A DNA stretch of 38,608 bases from Fen-1077 sp050014355 (GCA_050014355.1 JBEKDL010000010.1:1-38608), one strand, 5' to 3'. Shown: positions 6,797 to 15,332, counted from the first letter of the stretch. Translations and numbers: made by a program. Notes: generated by a model from the sequence alone, not told the origin.

Positions 6797-9373
6797 CTAG
6801 CACTTGGTATAACCGCAGGCCGGGCAGTGGTAGCAGCCCTCGGAGTAGACGAGCATATTAGAGCACTCCGGGCACTGGCCGGCCATGTTCTTGGCCAGGC
6901 CGTAGTCCTCCAGCCTGGGCTTGGCGTCGCCGTCGATGTGCTTTTCCAGCACGCTGGCGATAGCGTCGGCGCAGGAAAGGATGGACTTGCCCCCCTCCCA
7001 TGATATAGAGGGACAGCGTATGCCGCGGAGTTGCTTTACCACGGAAGCAACGTCCACGCCGGACCGCAATGCCAGGGTGATAAGGCGGCAGATGGCCTCT
7101 AACTGGGCGATGGCGCAGGCCCCGGACTTGCCCAGCGTGGAAAATACCTCGAAGATGCCTTGGTCGTCATAGGCCACGGTGATATATAGCGAGCCGCAGC
7201 CGGTATTGACCTTGGTGATGGTGCCACGGGTCTCATCGGGGCGCTTACGCGGGGCGCGCTTGACGGGTTCTTCAACCGCTTTTTCCTGTTTTTTGCCTGT
7301 CGTCAGCACCTGCGTATCGCGGCTCCGGTCGCGGTAGATGGTGATGCCCTTAAGCTCTTCCTCGTAGGCCAGCATGTAAGCGCGGGCGACATCATCGCGC
7401 GTGGCCGACTGGGGGAAGTTGATGGTCTTGGACACAGCGTTATCGGTCGACCGCTGGAAAGCGGCCTGCATCTTAACGTGCCACTCCGGCGGGATTTCAT
7501 GCGCGGTCACGAAGACCATCCTGGTATTGACCGGTACTTCTTTTATGTCGCTCAAATGGACACCCTCGGCCAGCTTTTTCATCAGCTCTTCCGAGTAAAA
7601 GCCGCCGTTCCGGGCCGCCTCCTCGAAATAGGGGTTGACCTCGACGAAAGGCGTGCCATCGAGGACGGTCTTGGTATAGCTTAAAGCGAAAAGGGGCTCG
7701 ATGCCGCTGGAGCAGCCGGCAATCATGCTCAACGTGCCGGTCGGGGCGATGGTGGTGCGTGTGGCGTTACGGACGCGGGGCCCGTTAGGCACGTCGTAAA
7801 TGCTCTCCTTAAAAGCGGGGAAGACGCCGCGCTCTTTGCCGAGCTCCACTGACGCTTTCGTCGCTTCCTCGTTGATGGACTTCATCAGGTCGCCGGCGAC
7901 TTTCAGTGCATCTTCGGAGTCGTACGGGATGCCGAGCATAACGAGCATATCGGCAAAGCCCATGATGCCCAAGCCGATTTTCCGCGTTTTCTTCGTCATC
8001 TCCTCGATTTGCTTGAGCGGGAACACATTGACATCGATGACGTTATCCAGGAACCTGACGCCCGTTTTCACGGTGGCCGCCAGTCTGGGGTAGTCGATGG
8101 ACGCTTTATTGCCGCTGCGCCTCACCATTTTAGCCAAGTTGATGGAGGCCAAGTTGCAAGATTCGTAGGGGAGGAGGGGCTGCTCGCCGCAGGGATTGGT
8201 GCTTTCTATTTTTCCCAGGTTGGGGGTGGGGTTTACCTGGTTAATGCGGTCGATGAAGATGATTCCGGGGTCGCCGGTGCGCCAGGCCATGTCCACGATT
8301 TTATCGAAGACGTCTTTGGCGTTGAGCCGGCCGGCGACCTCCCTTGTATGCGGGTTGATAAGGTCGTATTCGTTCCCCGCTTTGACCGCCTCCATGAAAT
8401 CGGCGGTAAGCGCCACGGAGAGATTGAAGTTAGTCAGAGACTTCATATCCTCTTTGGCGGTGATAAACTTCAATATATCAGGGTGATCGATATTAAGGAT
8501 GCCCATGTTGGCCCCCCGCCTCGTTCCTCCCTGCTTGGTGACGTCAGTTACGGTATCAAACGCCCGCATAAACGAAACCGGGCCGCTGGCCACGCCGCCG
8601 GTGGATCCGACCACGTCGTTTTGCGGGCGCAGGCGTGAAAAGGAAAAACCGGTGCCGCCGCCGCTTTTATGGATAAGGGCGGTGTATTTAACGGCATCGA
8701 AGATGGACTCCATGGAGTCATCCACCGGCAGGACGAAGCAGGCGGAAAGCTGGCCCAGCTCCCGGCCGGCGTTCATCAGGGTGGGGGAGTTGGGGAGGAA
8801 CTCCAGGCCGGACATCAGCCTGAAGAACTCCTCCTCAATGGGCTTGATATTGGCCTTGGGATTATAGATTAACTCCGCCAGGGCCATGGCGTGCGCCACC
8901 CGGCGGAACATCTGCTCCGGCATCTCGATGACTGTGCCCTTCTTGTCCTTTTTCAGGTAGCGCTTTTCTAAAACCTGCAGAGCCGTATCGGTAAGTCCTT
9001 TAGCGGACGGAGTTTCCTGGGGAGTAGTAATTTCTATCTTGGTATCCATGACTGGTTCGACCTCCTGTTGTGGAGCCGGCGTGGCCGGTTTTTCCGCGTT
9101 AAGCACTTCCATAACCATAGCTTCGATTTCCGCCTCGGTGGGCAGGCGCTGCTGGCGGCGGGCGCGTTTATCGACAAGCTCTTCCATGCCCGGCAGCGTC
9201 GGTAAAAATTCCGCCTGCGCTTTTTCCAGGCGTTCGATGACCTGCGAGGTCAGCCGCTCCACGAGCTTGCGGTCCCGTATGCCCATGGCCGCCGCGTTAT
9301 CGAAGACGATGCGCGCTATCAGGCTGCGGTTGACGGGGGCGGGGGTTTTTTTCCCATGGTTGGCCGTGCTCAC
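6797..9373 (-). CDS. nrdJ: Adenosylcobalamin-dependent ribonucleoside-diphosphate reductase (class II)
   Basis: Makes deoxyribonucleotides using a B12-generated thiyl radical, with no need for oxygen. Landmarks: NSPTLMNAG and the radical-pair Cys in LSACF (C212); KSGGGTGFSFSRLRP (about 236-250); the finger-loop NPCGEQPLLPYESC (393-406); PTGTLSMIAGCSSGIEP; and a Cys-rich C-terminal zinc ribbon (CPECSNM, CPACGYTKC) that supplies the reducing thiols. About 125 residues precede the conserved start of the catalytic chain and include a poorly conserved helical region and a Pro/Gln-rich linker. The GTG start overlaps the nrdR TGA by four bases, so both are one translationally coupled operon under the NrdR-controlled promoter. 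858 residues is long for this family but complete. Confidence 0.95.
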   Translation of the reverse strand: MSTANHGKKTPAPVNRSLIARIVFDNAAAMGIRDRKLVERLTSQVIERLEKAQAEFLPTLPGMEELVDKRARRQQRLPTEAEIEAMVMEVLNAEKPATPAPQQEVEPVMDTKIEITTPQETPSAKGLTDTALQVLEKRYLKKDKKGTVIEMPEQMFRRVAHAMALAELIYNPKANIKPIEEEFFRLMSGLEFLPNSPTLMNAGRELGQLSACFVLPVDDSMESIFDAVKYTALIHKSGGGTGFSFSRLRPQNDVVGSTGGVASGPVSFMRAFDTVTDVTKQGGTRRGANMGILNIDHPDILKFITAKEDMKSLTNFNLSVALTADFMEAVKAGNEYDLINPHTREVAGRLNAKDVFDKIVDMAWRTGDPGIIFIDRINQVNPTPNLGKIESTNPCGEQPLLPYESCNLASINLAKMVRRSGNKASIDYPRLAATVKTGVRFLDNVIDVNVFPLKQIEEMTKKTRKIGLGIMGFADMLVMLGIPYDSEDALKVAGDLMKSINEEATKASVELGKERGVFPAFKESIYDVPNGPRVRNATRTTIAPTGTLSMIAGCSSGIEPLFALSYTKTVLDGTPFVEVNPYFEEAARNGGFYSEELMKKLAEGVHLSDIKEVPVNTRMVFVTAHEIPPEWHVKMQAAFQRSTDNAVSKTINFPQSATRDDVARAYMLAYEEELKGITIYRDRSRDTQVLTTGKKQEKAVEEPVKRAPRKRPDETRGTITKVNTGCGSLYITVAYDDQGIFEVFSTLGKSGACAIAQLEAICRLITLALRSGVDVASVVKQLRGIRCPSISWEGGKSILSCADAIASVLEKHIDGDAKPRLEDYGLAKNMAGQCPECSNMLVYSEGCYHCPACGYTKC

Positions 9374-9903
9374 CGGCGTACCCTCCGCGGCTTAATGGTT
9401 TGTATTGGTAGCTCTTCCATCGGCAGGAGGGGTAGCTGGTCGGCGGGCGGCGCTGCGGCATGGCTGGCCAGGCTGTCCACTTCCTCTTTCAGCGTCGTGA
9501 TGTCCGCGAACTCGCGGTAGACGCTGGCGAAGCGGATATAGGCAATGTGGTCGAGCTTCTTGAGCTTGGCCATGACCATATCTCCGATTACGGTGCTGGG
9601 CATCTCCGCTTTGCCGGTCTGGTAGAGCTCGCCTTCGATTTCGTCCACCAGGTTGTCTACTGCGCCGGCGGGCAGGGGGCGCTTTTCGCAGGCCTTGCGG
9701 ATGCCGGTGAGCAGCTTTTCCCGGCGGAACTCCTCGCGCCGGCCGTCTTTTTTAATCACGAAGAGGCTGGCCGGTTGCAAACGCTCGTAGGTAGTGAAAC
9801 GCATACCGCACCGCAGGCATTGCCGCCGTCGGCGTATGCCGTCGTTCACTTCACGCGAGTCGATTACCTTAGAATCGATATAGCCGCAATAGGGACAGTT
9901 CAA
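9370..9903 (-). CDS. nrdR: Transcriptional repressor NrdR
   Basis: ATP/dATP-sensing repressor of ribonucleotide reductase genes. The zinc ribbon uses C3, C6, C29 and C32 (MNCPYCG, CLRCGMRF), followed by the ATP-cone domain (VIKKDGRREEFRREKLLTGI). The start is TTG at 9903, supported by GGAGGA six bases upstream and by alignment with the invariant family N-terminus. The length of 177 residues includes a C-terminal tail past the ATP cone. It is the first gene of the nrdR-nrdJ operon, and its own promoter holds NrdR boxes, so it should autoregulate. Confidence 0.96.
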   Translation of the reverse strand: MNCPYCGYIDSKVIDSREVNDGIRRRRQCLRCGMRFTTYERLQPASLFVIKKDGRREEFRREKLLTGIRKACEKRPLPAGAVDNLVDEIEGELYQTGKAEMPSTVIGDMVMAKLKKLDHIAYIRFASVYREFADITTLKEEVDSLASHAAAPPADQLPLLPMEELPIQTIKPRRVRR

Positions 9904-9939
9904 AGGCAGTCCTCCACAATCTTTGGTGGTGAGCGATAT

Positions 9940-9968
9940 AATTTACCACTACATCTAGTGTTTGTCAA
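9940..9968 (-). promoter_or_regulatory. nrdR-nrdJ promoter
   Basis: On the minus strand TTGACA (9968-9963) and TAAATT (9945-9940) are separated by 17 bases. Transcription would start near 9933, giving a ~30-base leader with the GGAGGA site. The whole spacer is occupied by an NrdR box. Confidence 0.7.
9946..9961 (-). promoter_or_regulatory. NrdR box 1
   Basis: ACACTAGATGTAGTGG read on the minus strand matches the known NrdR consensus (acaCwAtATaTwGtgt) at about 13 of 16 positions and is nearly palindromic. It fills the -35/-10 spacer of the nrdR promoter, so binding would block RNA polymerase. Confidence 0.75.
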
Positions 9969-9976
9969 TCCTATCG

Positions 9977-9992
9977 CCAATATATATTTAAC
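9977..9992 (-). promoter_or_regulatory. NrdR box 2 (degenerate)
   Basis: A core AAATATATATTT-like palindrome starting 31 bases from box 1 (15-base gap), the spacing expected for paired NrdR boxes on one face of the helix. It matches the consensus in the centre (about 10 of 16) but not at the ends. Confidence 0.5.
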
Positions 9993-10010
9993 AATAATTT
10001 GATAAAAAAT

Positions 10011-10040
10011 TTAGACTTATTTACATAATTATTTTATAAT
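10011..10040 (+). promoter_or_regulatory. Putative folC promoter
   Basis: TTAGAC (10011-10016) and a perfect TATAAT (10035-10040) are 18 bases apart in an AT-rich intergenic stretch. It would leave a leader of about 85 bases before folC. The divergent nrdR promoter is about 40 bases to the left. Confidence 0.5.
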
Positions 10041-10132
10041 TTAGGCTCCACTAACACCATAAACTATTCTCTTTTAAACGAGCAGTAGCTGATTTTTTAC
10101 AGATACGATATGATATTTTAAAGGGAGAAAAG

Positions 10133-11443
10133 ATGGACTACCAGGAATCTATCGCCTATATACTGCGGTTCGCCGATTTCGAGCGGCTGCCGCGGTCCGG
10201 CATCGTCTGGGACTTAAAACGCGTTGAAAGGCTGCTGGAAAAGCTCGGTAATCCCCACCTCGCCGCCAGGACGGTCCACGTCGCCGGGACGAAGGGAAAA
10301 GGCAGCACCTCGGCTATGATTTCCTCCATCCTGAAGCAGGCGGGCTACAGGGTGGGGCTTTATACCTCCCCCCACCTCCTTTCCTACACCGAGCGGATAA
10401 GGGTCGATGGCAAGCCGATTCCCGAAGCTGTCTGGGCGGAATTAGTGGAGAAACTTAAACCCCACATCGAGGCAGTCAACCGGGAAGGGGAGTTCGGGGA
10501 ACTGACGACGTTTGAAATCCTGACGGCGATGGCCTTTACCTGTTTTAGAGACGTGAAAGCGGACTACCAGGTGATGGAGGTGGGGCTGGGGGGCAGGCTG
10601 GATGCCACTAATGTCATGAAGCCGCAGGTGAGCGTTATAACGTCCATCAGCTACGACCACATGGACGTGCTGGGGGACACTTTAATTAAAATAGCCGGGG
10701 AGAAAGCGGGCATCGTCAAGCCGGGCGTGCCGGTGGTCTCCGCGCCGCAGTTCCCCGAGGCGATGGAGGTCATCGAGCGCGTTTGCCTCGAACGCGGGGC
10801 GCGGCTGGTAAAGGTGGGGCGGGACGTTATCTGGCAGCCGGGCGCTTTCGACGAAAAAGGGCAGTCGTTCCATCTTAAGGGATTACTGCGGGAGTATGAT
10901 TTAAAGATTCCGCTGCTGGGCGGGCACCAGCTGGAAAACGCCGCGAACACGGTGGCGGCCGGTGAGCTGCTGGCGGGGACAGGCGCTAAAATTTCCCCGA
11001 AAAGCATCGCGGCCGGACTGCGAAAGGTGGACTGGCCGGGGCGCTTACAGGTGCTACGTAAAAAGCCCTTCATCGTCGTCGACGGGGCGCACAACGTGTA
11101 CTCGATGCAGAAGCTGGGCGAGGCGTTTAAAAAGTACTTTAAATACGACCGGTTAATCCTGATACTGGGCTTTTCATCGGATAAAGATGTGCCCGGCATG
11201 GCGGCGGAGGCGCTTAAAATGACGAACGACATTATCGTGACAGCCTCGCGCAGTCCGCGCTCGGCCAGGCCCGCCGCTTTAGCAGGGGAGTTCGCTAAGA
11301 GGGGGGTCAAGGCACGCGCCACCGATAGCGTGGACGGGGCTTTAAAGCTGGCCCTGGAGATAGCGAAGCCCGCCGACCTCATTTGCGCGACCGGGTCTAT
11401 CTTTGTGGTGGCGGAAGTGCTGGAGGGGAGGAATGAAGAATAG
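10133..11443 (+). CDS. folC: Bifunctional folylpolyglutamate synthase/dihydrofolate synthase
   Basis: Mur-ligase-fold ATP enzyme that joins glutamate to dihydropteroate and lengthens the polyglutamate tail of folates. The P-loop GTKGKGST is at 52-59, the folate/omega-loop region follows (YTSPHLLSYTERIRV), LGGRLDATNV carries the Mg-binding part, and DGAHN is near residue 320. 436 residues is the normal length. The ATG is preceded by AAAGGGAG. It stands alone and is divergent from nrdR-nrdJ. The start of the AT-rich SLATT region follows at once. Confidence 0.96.
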   Translation: MDYQESIAYILRFADFERLPRSGIVWDLKRVERLLEKLGNPHLAARTVHVAGTKGKGSTSAMISSILKQAGYRVGLYTSPHLLSYTERIRVDGKPIPEAVWAELVEKLKPHIEAVNREGEFGELTTFEILTAMAFTCFRDVKADYQVMEVGLGGRLDATNVMKPQVSVITSISYDHMDVLGDTLIKIAGEKAGIVKPGVPVVSAPQFPEAMEVIERVCLERGARLVKVGRDVIWQPGAFDEKGQSFHLKGLLREYDLKIPLLGGHQLENAANTVAAGELLAGTGAKISPKSIAAGLRKVDWPGRLQVLRKKPFIVVDGAHNVYSMQKLGEAFKKYFKYDRLILILGFSSDKDVPGMAAEALKMTNDIIVTASRSPRSARPAALAGEFAKRGVKARATDSVDGALKLALEIAKPADLICATGSIFVVAEVLEGRNEE

Positions 11444-11468
11444 GATCAATCGTTAGTAATTGAAATAT

Positions 11469-11494
11469 ATTAATGCTATGTAAGTAACATTAAT
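11469..11494. terminator. Weak inverted repeat after folC
   Basis: ATTAATG and CATTAAT (11469-11475 and 11488-11494) form a 7-bp stem with a 12-base loop between the convergent folC and proline-rich genes. The stem is AT-rich and lacks a clear U-run, so terminator function is doubtful. Confidence 0.25.
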
Positions 11495-11669
11495 GTCCCC
11501 CGGGTCTAGGCCAAGGTTCGCCAGGCTCGCGTGTTGGTATTGTAGCCGGCCGACCACCATCATCATAATCTTTTTTCCCAGGACTTTGTGTTTCTCTTCT
11601 TTCCGGTTCTGCTTTTTTACCAGGAGAAGTTGCAGGTGATGGTTTGCGAGGCTCTTTTTCCTGTGACAT
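11490..11669 (-). CDS. Small proline-rich basic protein paired with SLATT-like gene
   Basis: A 59-residue, hydrophilic, Pro/Lys/Arg/Glu-rich protein (MSQEKEPRKPSPATSPGK, then PERRETQSPGKK, ending GEPWPRPGGH); probably disordered. The ATG at 11669 is four bases after the stop of the membrane-protein gene. Its Shine-Dalgarno site GGAGGA is inside the last codons of that gene, so the pair is almost surely co-translated. An upstream in-frame ATG at 11690 would overlap the neighbour and has no site. No recognised family; the coupling suggests a partner role. Confidence 0.55.
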   Translation of the reverse strand: MSQEKEPRKPSPATSPGKKAEPERRETQSPGKKDYDDGGRPATIPTREPGEPWPRPGGH

Positions 11670-11673
11670 TATA

Positions 11674-12207
11674 TTAATCCTCCGGCACAAAGAAATTATT
11701 CATCGGCAGCTCTTTATTCACTTTCTCAAAACAGATTTTGACGAGTCTATCATTTGCCGCTTCGGGTGGTTCTTTTATAGTAGCTTTAGTTTCCAATAGC
11801 TTGAGAAAATGCTCTTTCATTTTTTCATCATATTTTCTTAATTGTGAAATCGAATAAGTAAGCTTTTGAAAATCTCCATGAAGCACACGCCATTTTGTAA
11901 GTACTTCGCTATTCTGCTGTATCTTATCAGAAAGCCCGACTAATGGCTTAATAACAGCCAGTAAAGCAGCTAGTCCAGCAACAACTTTCCAAAAAATACT
12001 TCCAATTGTAGTTTCCCAGAACCATAGACCAGCGATAGACGGTACAGAAAGAGCAAGAATGAGCTCAATCCAGAAGTTCAAGCGCTGAAGGCTACCATGA
12101 AGTCTTTCGTAATAGTAAACATTAAACCTTGCAGTTCTATATTCATAATACACATCCCAAACTGGATGTATGGGTGTATCACCTTTATTTTCTACGTTAT
12201 CACTCAT
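11674..12207 (-). CDS. SLATT/DUF4231-like two-helix membrane protein
   Basis: A 177-residue protein with two membrane helices (about 47-66, ELILALSVPSIAGLWFW, and about 72-94, FWKVVAGLAALLAVI), flanked by a Tyr-rich N-terminal helix (YEYRTARFNVYYYERLH) and a long cytosolic coiled-coil-like C-terminus. This layout is that of SLATT (2TM) effectors, predicted pore-forming partners of nucleotide-signal or SLOG sensors. No SMODS, SLOG or CBASS gene is visible nearby, so a defence role is only a guess. The region is AT-rich compared with folC and ribD, a sign of transfer. It heads a two-gene unit with the proline-rich peptide. Confidence 0.55.
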   Translation of the reverse strand: MSDNVENKGDTPIHPVWDVYYEYRTARFNVYYYERLHGSLQRLNFWIELILALSVPSIAGLWFWETTIGSIFWKVVAGLAALLAVIKPLVGLSDKIQQNSEVLTKWRVLHGDFQKLTYSISQLRKYDEKMKEHFLKLLETKATIKEPPEAANDRLVKICFEKVNKELPMNNFFVPED

Positions 12208-12270
12208 TTTTAATCAACAAGAGCATATGTCTAAAAGTAACAAATGTCAAGATGTAGATTTTTCTAACTA

Positions 12271-13137
12271 CTATCTCTCTCCTCTCCCTATGTTTCTTAA
12301 CTCCTCCACCATGCTCTGAATCAGGCTGTCTCCAAACCTGCGGGAGAATCTTATTTTATCGATATACCCCGCGTCACGGGCCAGGTTAAGCAGGTCGTTG
12401 GTATTAATCACGTTGAAGGCCGGCAGATTGCACTTTTTGGCGTACTTTTCCCGGATATCGAACAATTTTTTAAAGGTGCGCTTTTGCGCATCGGAAAGCG
12501 TATGATACCCCTTCAACTTGCGGTGTTTTTCTTCGGGGTCCCGGAAATAGTCCTTGTTCTGGACCTTCAGGTTTTTCAGGATAAACATCTCCAGCAGGTT
12601 TTCCGCGTACAGTTTTTTAAGCAAAGCGTCTTTCAGATGGAACAGGTAGGTGACGTCGTTGATAGCGTATTCGAGCGCCTCTTTATCGATAGGGCGCTTC
12701 ATCCAGTTGTGCCGCTGGAATTTTGCTTTCTTCGTGAGCGTGACGCCCAGCTCCGAGGCGATGACCGAGTGCAGGTCCTGTTTATCTAACTTGAGCAGGT
12801 CCACCGCCGGCCTTAAATCGAGCACGGATTTCATGTCGATGTTACACGCGTTTTTCAGTAGCGATGAATCGCTCGAAGCGTCGTACATTATTTTCAAAAT
12901 ATCCCGGTTCTCGAAGAATGCTTTTAGACTTTGATTATCTATCGCGAGCGGGTCGATTATCACCTTGTCAAGCCCGTCGAATACCTGTACTAAAGCTAAC
13001 GCCTCGCCGTAAGCGCGCAGGTTGTTCTCGCCTTCGGTGTCTAAAGCGATAATGCGGCATTTTCTATCTTCGAGGTCTTTCAGGTACGCTATCAGCTCTT
13101 CTCTGGTTTTTATGTAAGTATAATTCGTGTTCTCCAG
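12271..13137 (-). CDS. RNase D-like DEDDy 3'-5' exonuclease
   Basis: A 3'-5' exonuclease domain for RNA trimming followed by an HRDC-like segment. Motifs: Exo I ALDTEGENN, Exo II MYDASSDSSLL, and Exo III YAINDVTYL, with the catalytic Tyr and Asp. The HRDC-like tail contains RTFKKLFDIREKYA and NTNDLLNLARDAG. The first canonical start (GTG at 12963) would remove Exo I, so translation must begin upstream. The frame runs open into the 3' end of ribD, and homology begins near NYTYIKTREEL, where only CTG (13137) or ATA (13113) codons are available. The start given is the outer limit. Either a rare start codon is used, or a sequence error or frameshift is present. Likely translationally coupled to ribD. 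Confidence 0.75.
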   Translation of the reverse strand: MENTNYTYIKTREELIAYLKDLEDRKCRIIALDTEGENNLRAYGEALALVQVFDGLDKVIIDPLAIDNQSLKAFFENRDILKIMYDASSDSSLLKNACNIDMKSVLDLRPAVDLLKLDKQDLHSVIASELGVTLTKKAKFQRHNWMKRPIDKEALEYAINDVTYLFHLKDALLKKLYAENLLEMFILKNLKVQNKDYFRDPEEKHRKLKGYHTLSDAQKRTFKKLFDIREKYAKKCNLPAFNVINTNDLLNLARDAGYIDKIRFSRRFGDSLIQSMVEELRNIGRGER

Positions 13138-14246
13138 CTCCCCTCTAAATCCTCTCCCTCCACCACTATATCCGCCCCGTTTCTGTAGACCTTCGTAAAA
13201 GTCAGCTTTAAAGCCTGGTTTGGGTCGGTGATATTAAGCTCGCCCACAGCGTCCGTGCCTTTGCCCATTATCTTCGGCGCGATAATCGCAATCACTTTGT
13301 CCGCCAGACCCAGCCGCAGGAAAGAGGTAATCGTTTCCGCCCCGCCCTCCACCAGCACCGAGGAAATATCGCGCTCGCCCAGCGTTTTAAGCAGCTCTTT
13401 CAGGTCTACCTGACCGTTAGCGTCCGGCGGCACGATGAGCACCTCTATTCCCAGGGCGCGCCTTTCGGCCAGCGTTTTTTGAGCGTCCCAGGCGGTGGTT
13501 GCCACGACCGTACGCGCATTTTCCTGGTCCTTAAAGACTTTCGTCTCCGGCGGGATTTTCAGGTTCGAGTCCAGCACGACGCGCAGCGGGTTGCGCCCTT
13601 TGACCAGTCGCGTCGTCAGCTCCGGGTTGTCCTTCAGCACCGTCCCTGCGCCGACCAGTATCGCGTCGTTTCGCGCCCGGAGCTTATGCGCCAGCTTTAA
13701 CGAATCCGGCGAGGCAATCCAGCGCGAGCGGCCGCTGGCCGTGGCGATTCTCCCGTCTAAAGTCTGGGCGAACTTGACGGTAACGTAAGGCAGGCCGGTG
13801 CTGCGGTGCTTGATGTAGGTCTCGTTCAGAGCGCGGCACTCCGCTTCGAGGACGCCCACCGTCACCTCGACGCCTTTTTCTTTCAGCAGCGCGATGCTGC
13901 GGCCGTTTACCCTTTTATCCGGGTCGACCATGCCGACGACCACCCGCCCGATTTTGCTCTTAATGACGGCATCCACGCAGGGCGGCGTCTTGCCGTAGTG
14001 GCGGCACGGCTCCAGTGTCACGTAAAGCGTCGCCCTACGCGCGTCTTCCGTGGCATTTTTCATCGCATCCACCTCCGCGTGGTCGCCGCCGAAAGCCCTG
14101 TGATACCCCTTAGCAATAATGCGCCCGTCCTTGACGATTACCGCGCCTACCATGGGGTTCGGGCTGACCTTCCCCAGGCCGCGGCGGGCCAAACGCAGGG
14201 CCAAGCGCATGAATTTCTCGTCAGCGGAATGTAAATGCGTTGCCAT
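13110..14246 (-). CDS. ribD: Bifunctional riboflavin biosynthesis deaminase/reductase RibD
   Basis: Two early steps of riboflavin synthesis: deamination of the GTP-derived pyrimidine, then NADPH reduction of its ribose. The N-terminal deaminase has the zinc site H56AEVDAM and TLEPCRHYGKTPPC (C81, C90). From about residue 150 a dihydrofolate-reductase-like domain follows (LPYVTVKFAQTLDGRIA, SRWIASPDS, VLVEGGAETI). 378 residues is the usual length. No other rib gene is in the window. Its stop overlaps the probable N-terminus of the RNase D-like gene. Confidence 0.95.
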   Translation of the reverse strand: MATHLHSADEKFMRLALRLARRGLGKVSPNPMVGAVIVKDGRIIAKGYHRAFGGDHAEVDAMKNATEDARRATLYVTLEPCRHYGKTPPCVDAVIKSKIGRVVVGMVDPDKRVNGRSIALLKEKGVEVTVGVLEAECRALNETYIKHRSTGLPYVTVKFAQTLDGRIATASGRSRWIASPDSLKLAHKLRARNDAILVGAGTVLKDNPELTTRLVKGRNPLRVVLDSNLKIPPETKVFKDQENARTVVATTAWDAQKTLAERRALGIEVLIVPPDANGQVDLKELLKTLGERDISSVLVEGGAETITSFLRLGLADKVIAIIAPKIMGKGTDAVGELNITDPNQALKLTFTKVYRNGADIVVEGEDLEGSWRTRIILT

Positions 14247-14301
14247 AGTGACTGCTATTATAGCTCAAAGCTGGGATTTTCACAAAAAGTCGCTCGTCAG
14301 C

Positions 14302-14330
14302 TTGCGCTGGAGAGACTAATTTGATAAAAT
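14302..14330 (+). promoter_or_regulatory. Putative tRNA-Lys promoter
   Basis: TTGCGC (14302-14307) and TAAAAT (14325-14330) are 17 bases apart and end 17 bases before the tRNA, a normal distance for a tRNA promoter. Confidence 0.5.
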
Positions 14331-14347
14331 TAAAGACGTTTTGCTAT

Positions 14348-14423
14348 GGGCCGTTAGCTCAGTTGGTAGAGCAGCAGACTTTTAATCTGCGGGTCGCAGG
14401 TTCGATCCCTGCACGGCTCACCA
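14348..14423 (+). tRNA. tRNA-Lys (UUU)
   Basis: Complete cloverleaf: acceptor GGGCCGT with ACGGCTC, D arm AGCTCAGTTGGTAGAGC, anticodon loop CTTTTAA carrying TTT, and T loop TTCGATC. CCA is encoded at 14421-14423. Its 3' end borders a broken ATPase gene, as at an integration site. Confidence 0.96.
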
Positions 14424-14477
14424 GACATCCTTAATTTATAGCTAATCCAAAGCTGGACGAAACCACCAAACCCGCAA

Positions 14478-15332
14478 ATGGAAGCGGAAAATGTTTGGGA
14501 CCAGATAATCCAGCCGAAAGCGTCTTACCTGATTCTCGGCGATGTGGGCACCGGGAAATCCGCCCTGTCCTACTGGCTAATGGAGCGGTATAGTAAAAAG
14601 TACAATCTGGACACAGTTATAGTCGGACTACCGAGCAACAAGCTATCCCTACTCCCGGAATCTTTCGAGTCTATCAGCGCCCCGGATGACGTGGCGAATA
14701 AAGAGAACGTCATCGCCTACATCGACGAGGCCGATATTCAGCTCGCCATTGAAGATGTTTAGGCCCGTAGGTACGTCACGAATTTCCTATCTCTCCTGCG
14801 CCAGCGCCACCAGATTCTTTTACTCACTTTCCACTACCCCCGCCTGGTGCTGGCCAGATACTTGCCGTTCTTTGCGGCTTTCCTCCACAAGAGGCCACCG
14901 TACTTAATTGAGTTTGCCTCAAAAAGCAAGGGGGATGCCCTCTATCAAATGATGATGAAGGCCGAGGAGAGGTTTTTAGAGCTTGTCTCCCCTAACTGGC
15001 AGCCCACGGAAAAGGAACCTCAACCCCTTGAAGTCATTCGCCATACCTATGTAGTAGCCCCCCGCATAAGGTGGCAGGGTTTGCTGACGAATCCTACCAG
15101 CTCATTCTGGAGCCAGGACTTATCTGAAGTTTGGGCCATCACCCAGGTCGAGGGCAAGGGCAACGAAGTCAAGACTATCCCGCAGTTCCACCCCCTCATC
15201 GGCACAGATGGCAAGACCCTTATCTCCCAGGAAATGAGGGGCCGCCGGGTTAAATTAGAAGACATTCATACCCCCCGCGGGGAACTCGGGGTCTACGTAG
15301 ACCCGTTCACCAATGTGCAATGGATAGAATAA
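14478..15332 (+). pseudogene. P-loop ATPase (packaging/Zot-like), interrupted by TAG
   Basis: One reading frame of about 284 codons with a single in-frame TAG at 14760-14762. The first part has Walker A (GDVGTGKS, about residues 21-28) and a Walker B-like VIAYIDEAD. After the TAG the frame continues with RHQILLLTFHYPRLVLARYLPFF and a further ~190 residues to TAA. Layout and motifs fit HerA/FtsK- or Zot-type ATPases of phages and plasmids, but the family is not certain. No Shine-Dalgarno site precedes the ATG, and the frame is open a little upstream, so the 5' end may also be cut. TAG is a normal stop elsewhere here (folC, the TIGR03936 gene), so recoding is unlikely. It starts 54 bases after tRNA-Lys, suggesting a decayed element inserted at the tRNA. 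Confidence 0.6.

Noticed and set aside
8009..8638. 209-codon plus-strand frame
   Set aside because: Antisense to the ribonucleotide reductase gene, with no ribosome site or family features.
14760..14762. TAG in the ATPase read as pyrrolysine or other recoding
   Set aside because: TAG ends ordinary genes in the same window (folC, the TIGR03936 gene, livK), and no pyl gene or recoding element is visible, so a nonsense mutation is simpler.
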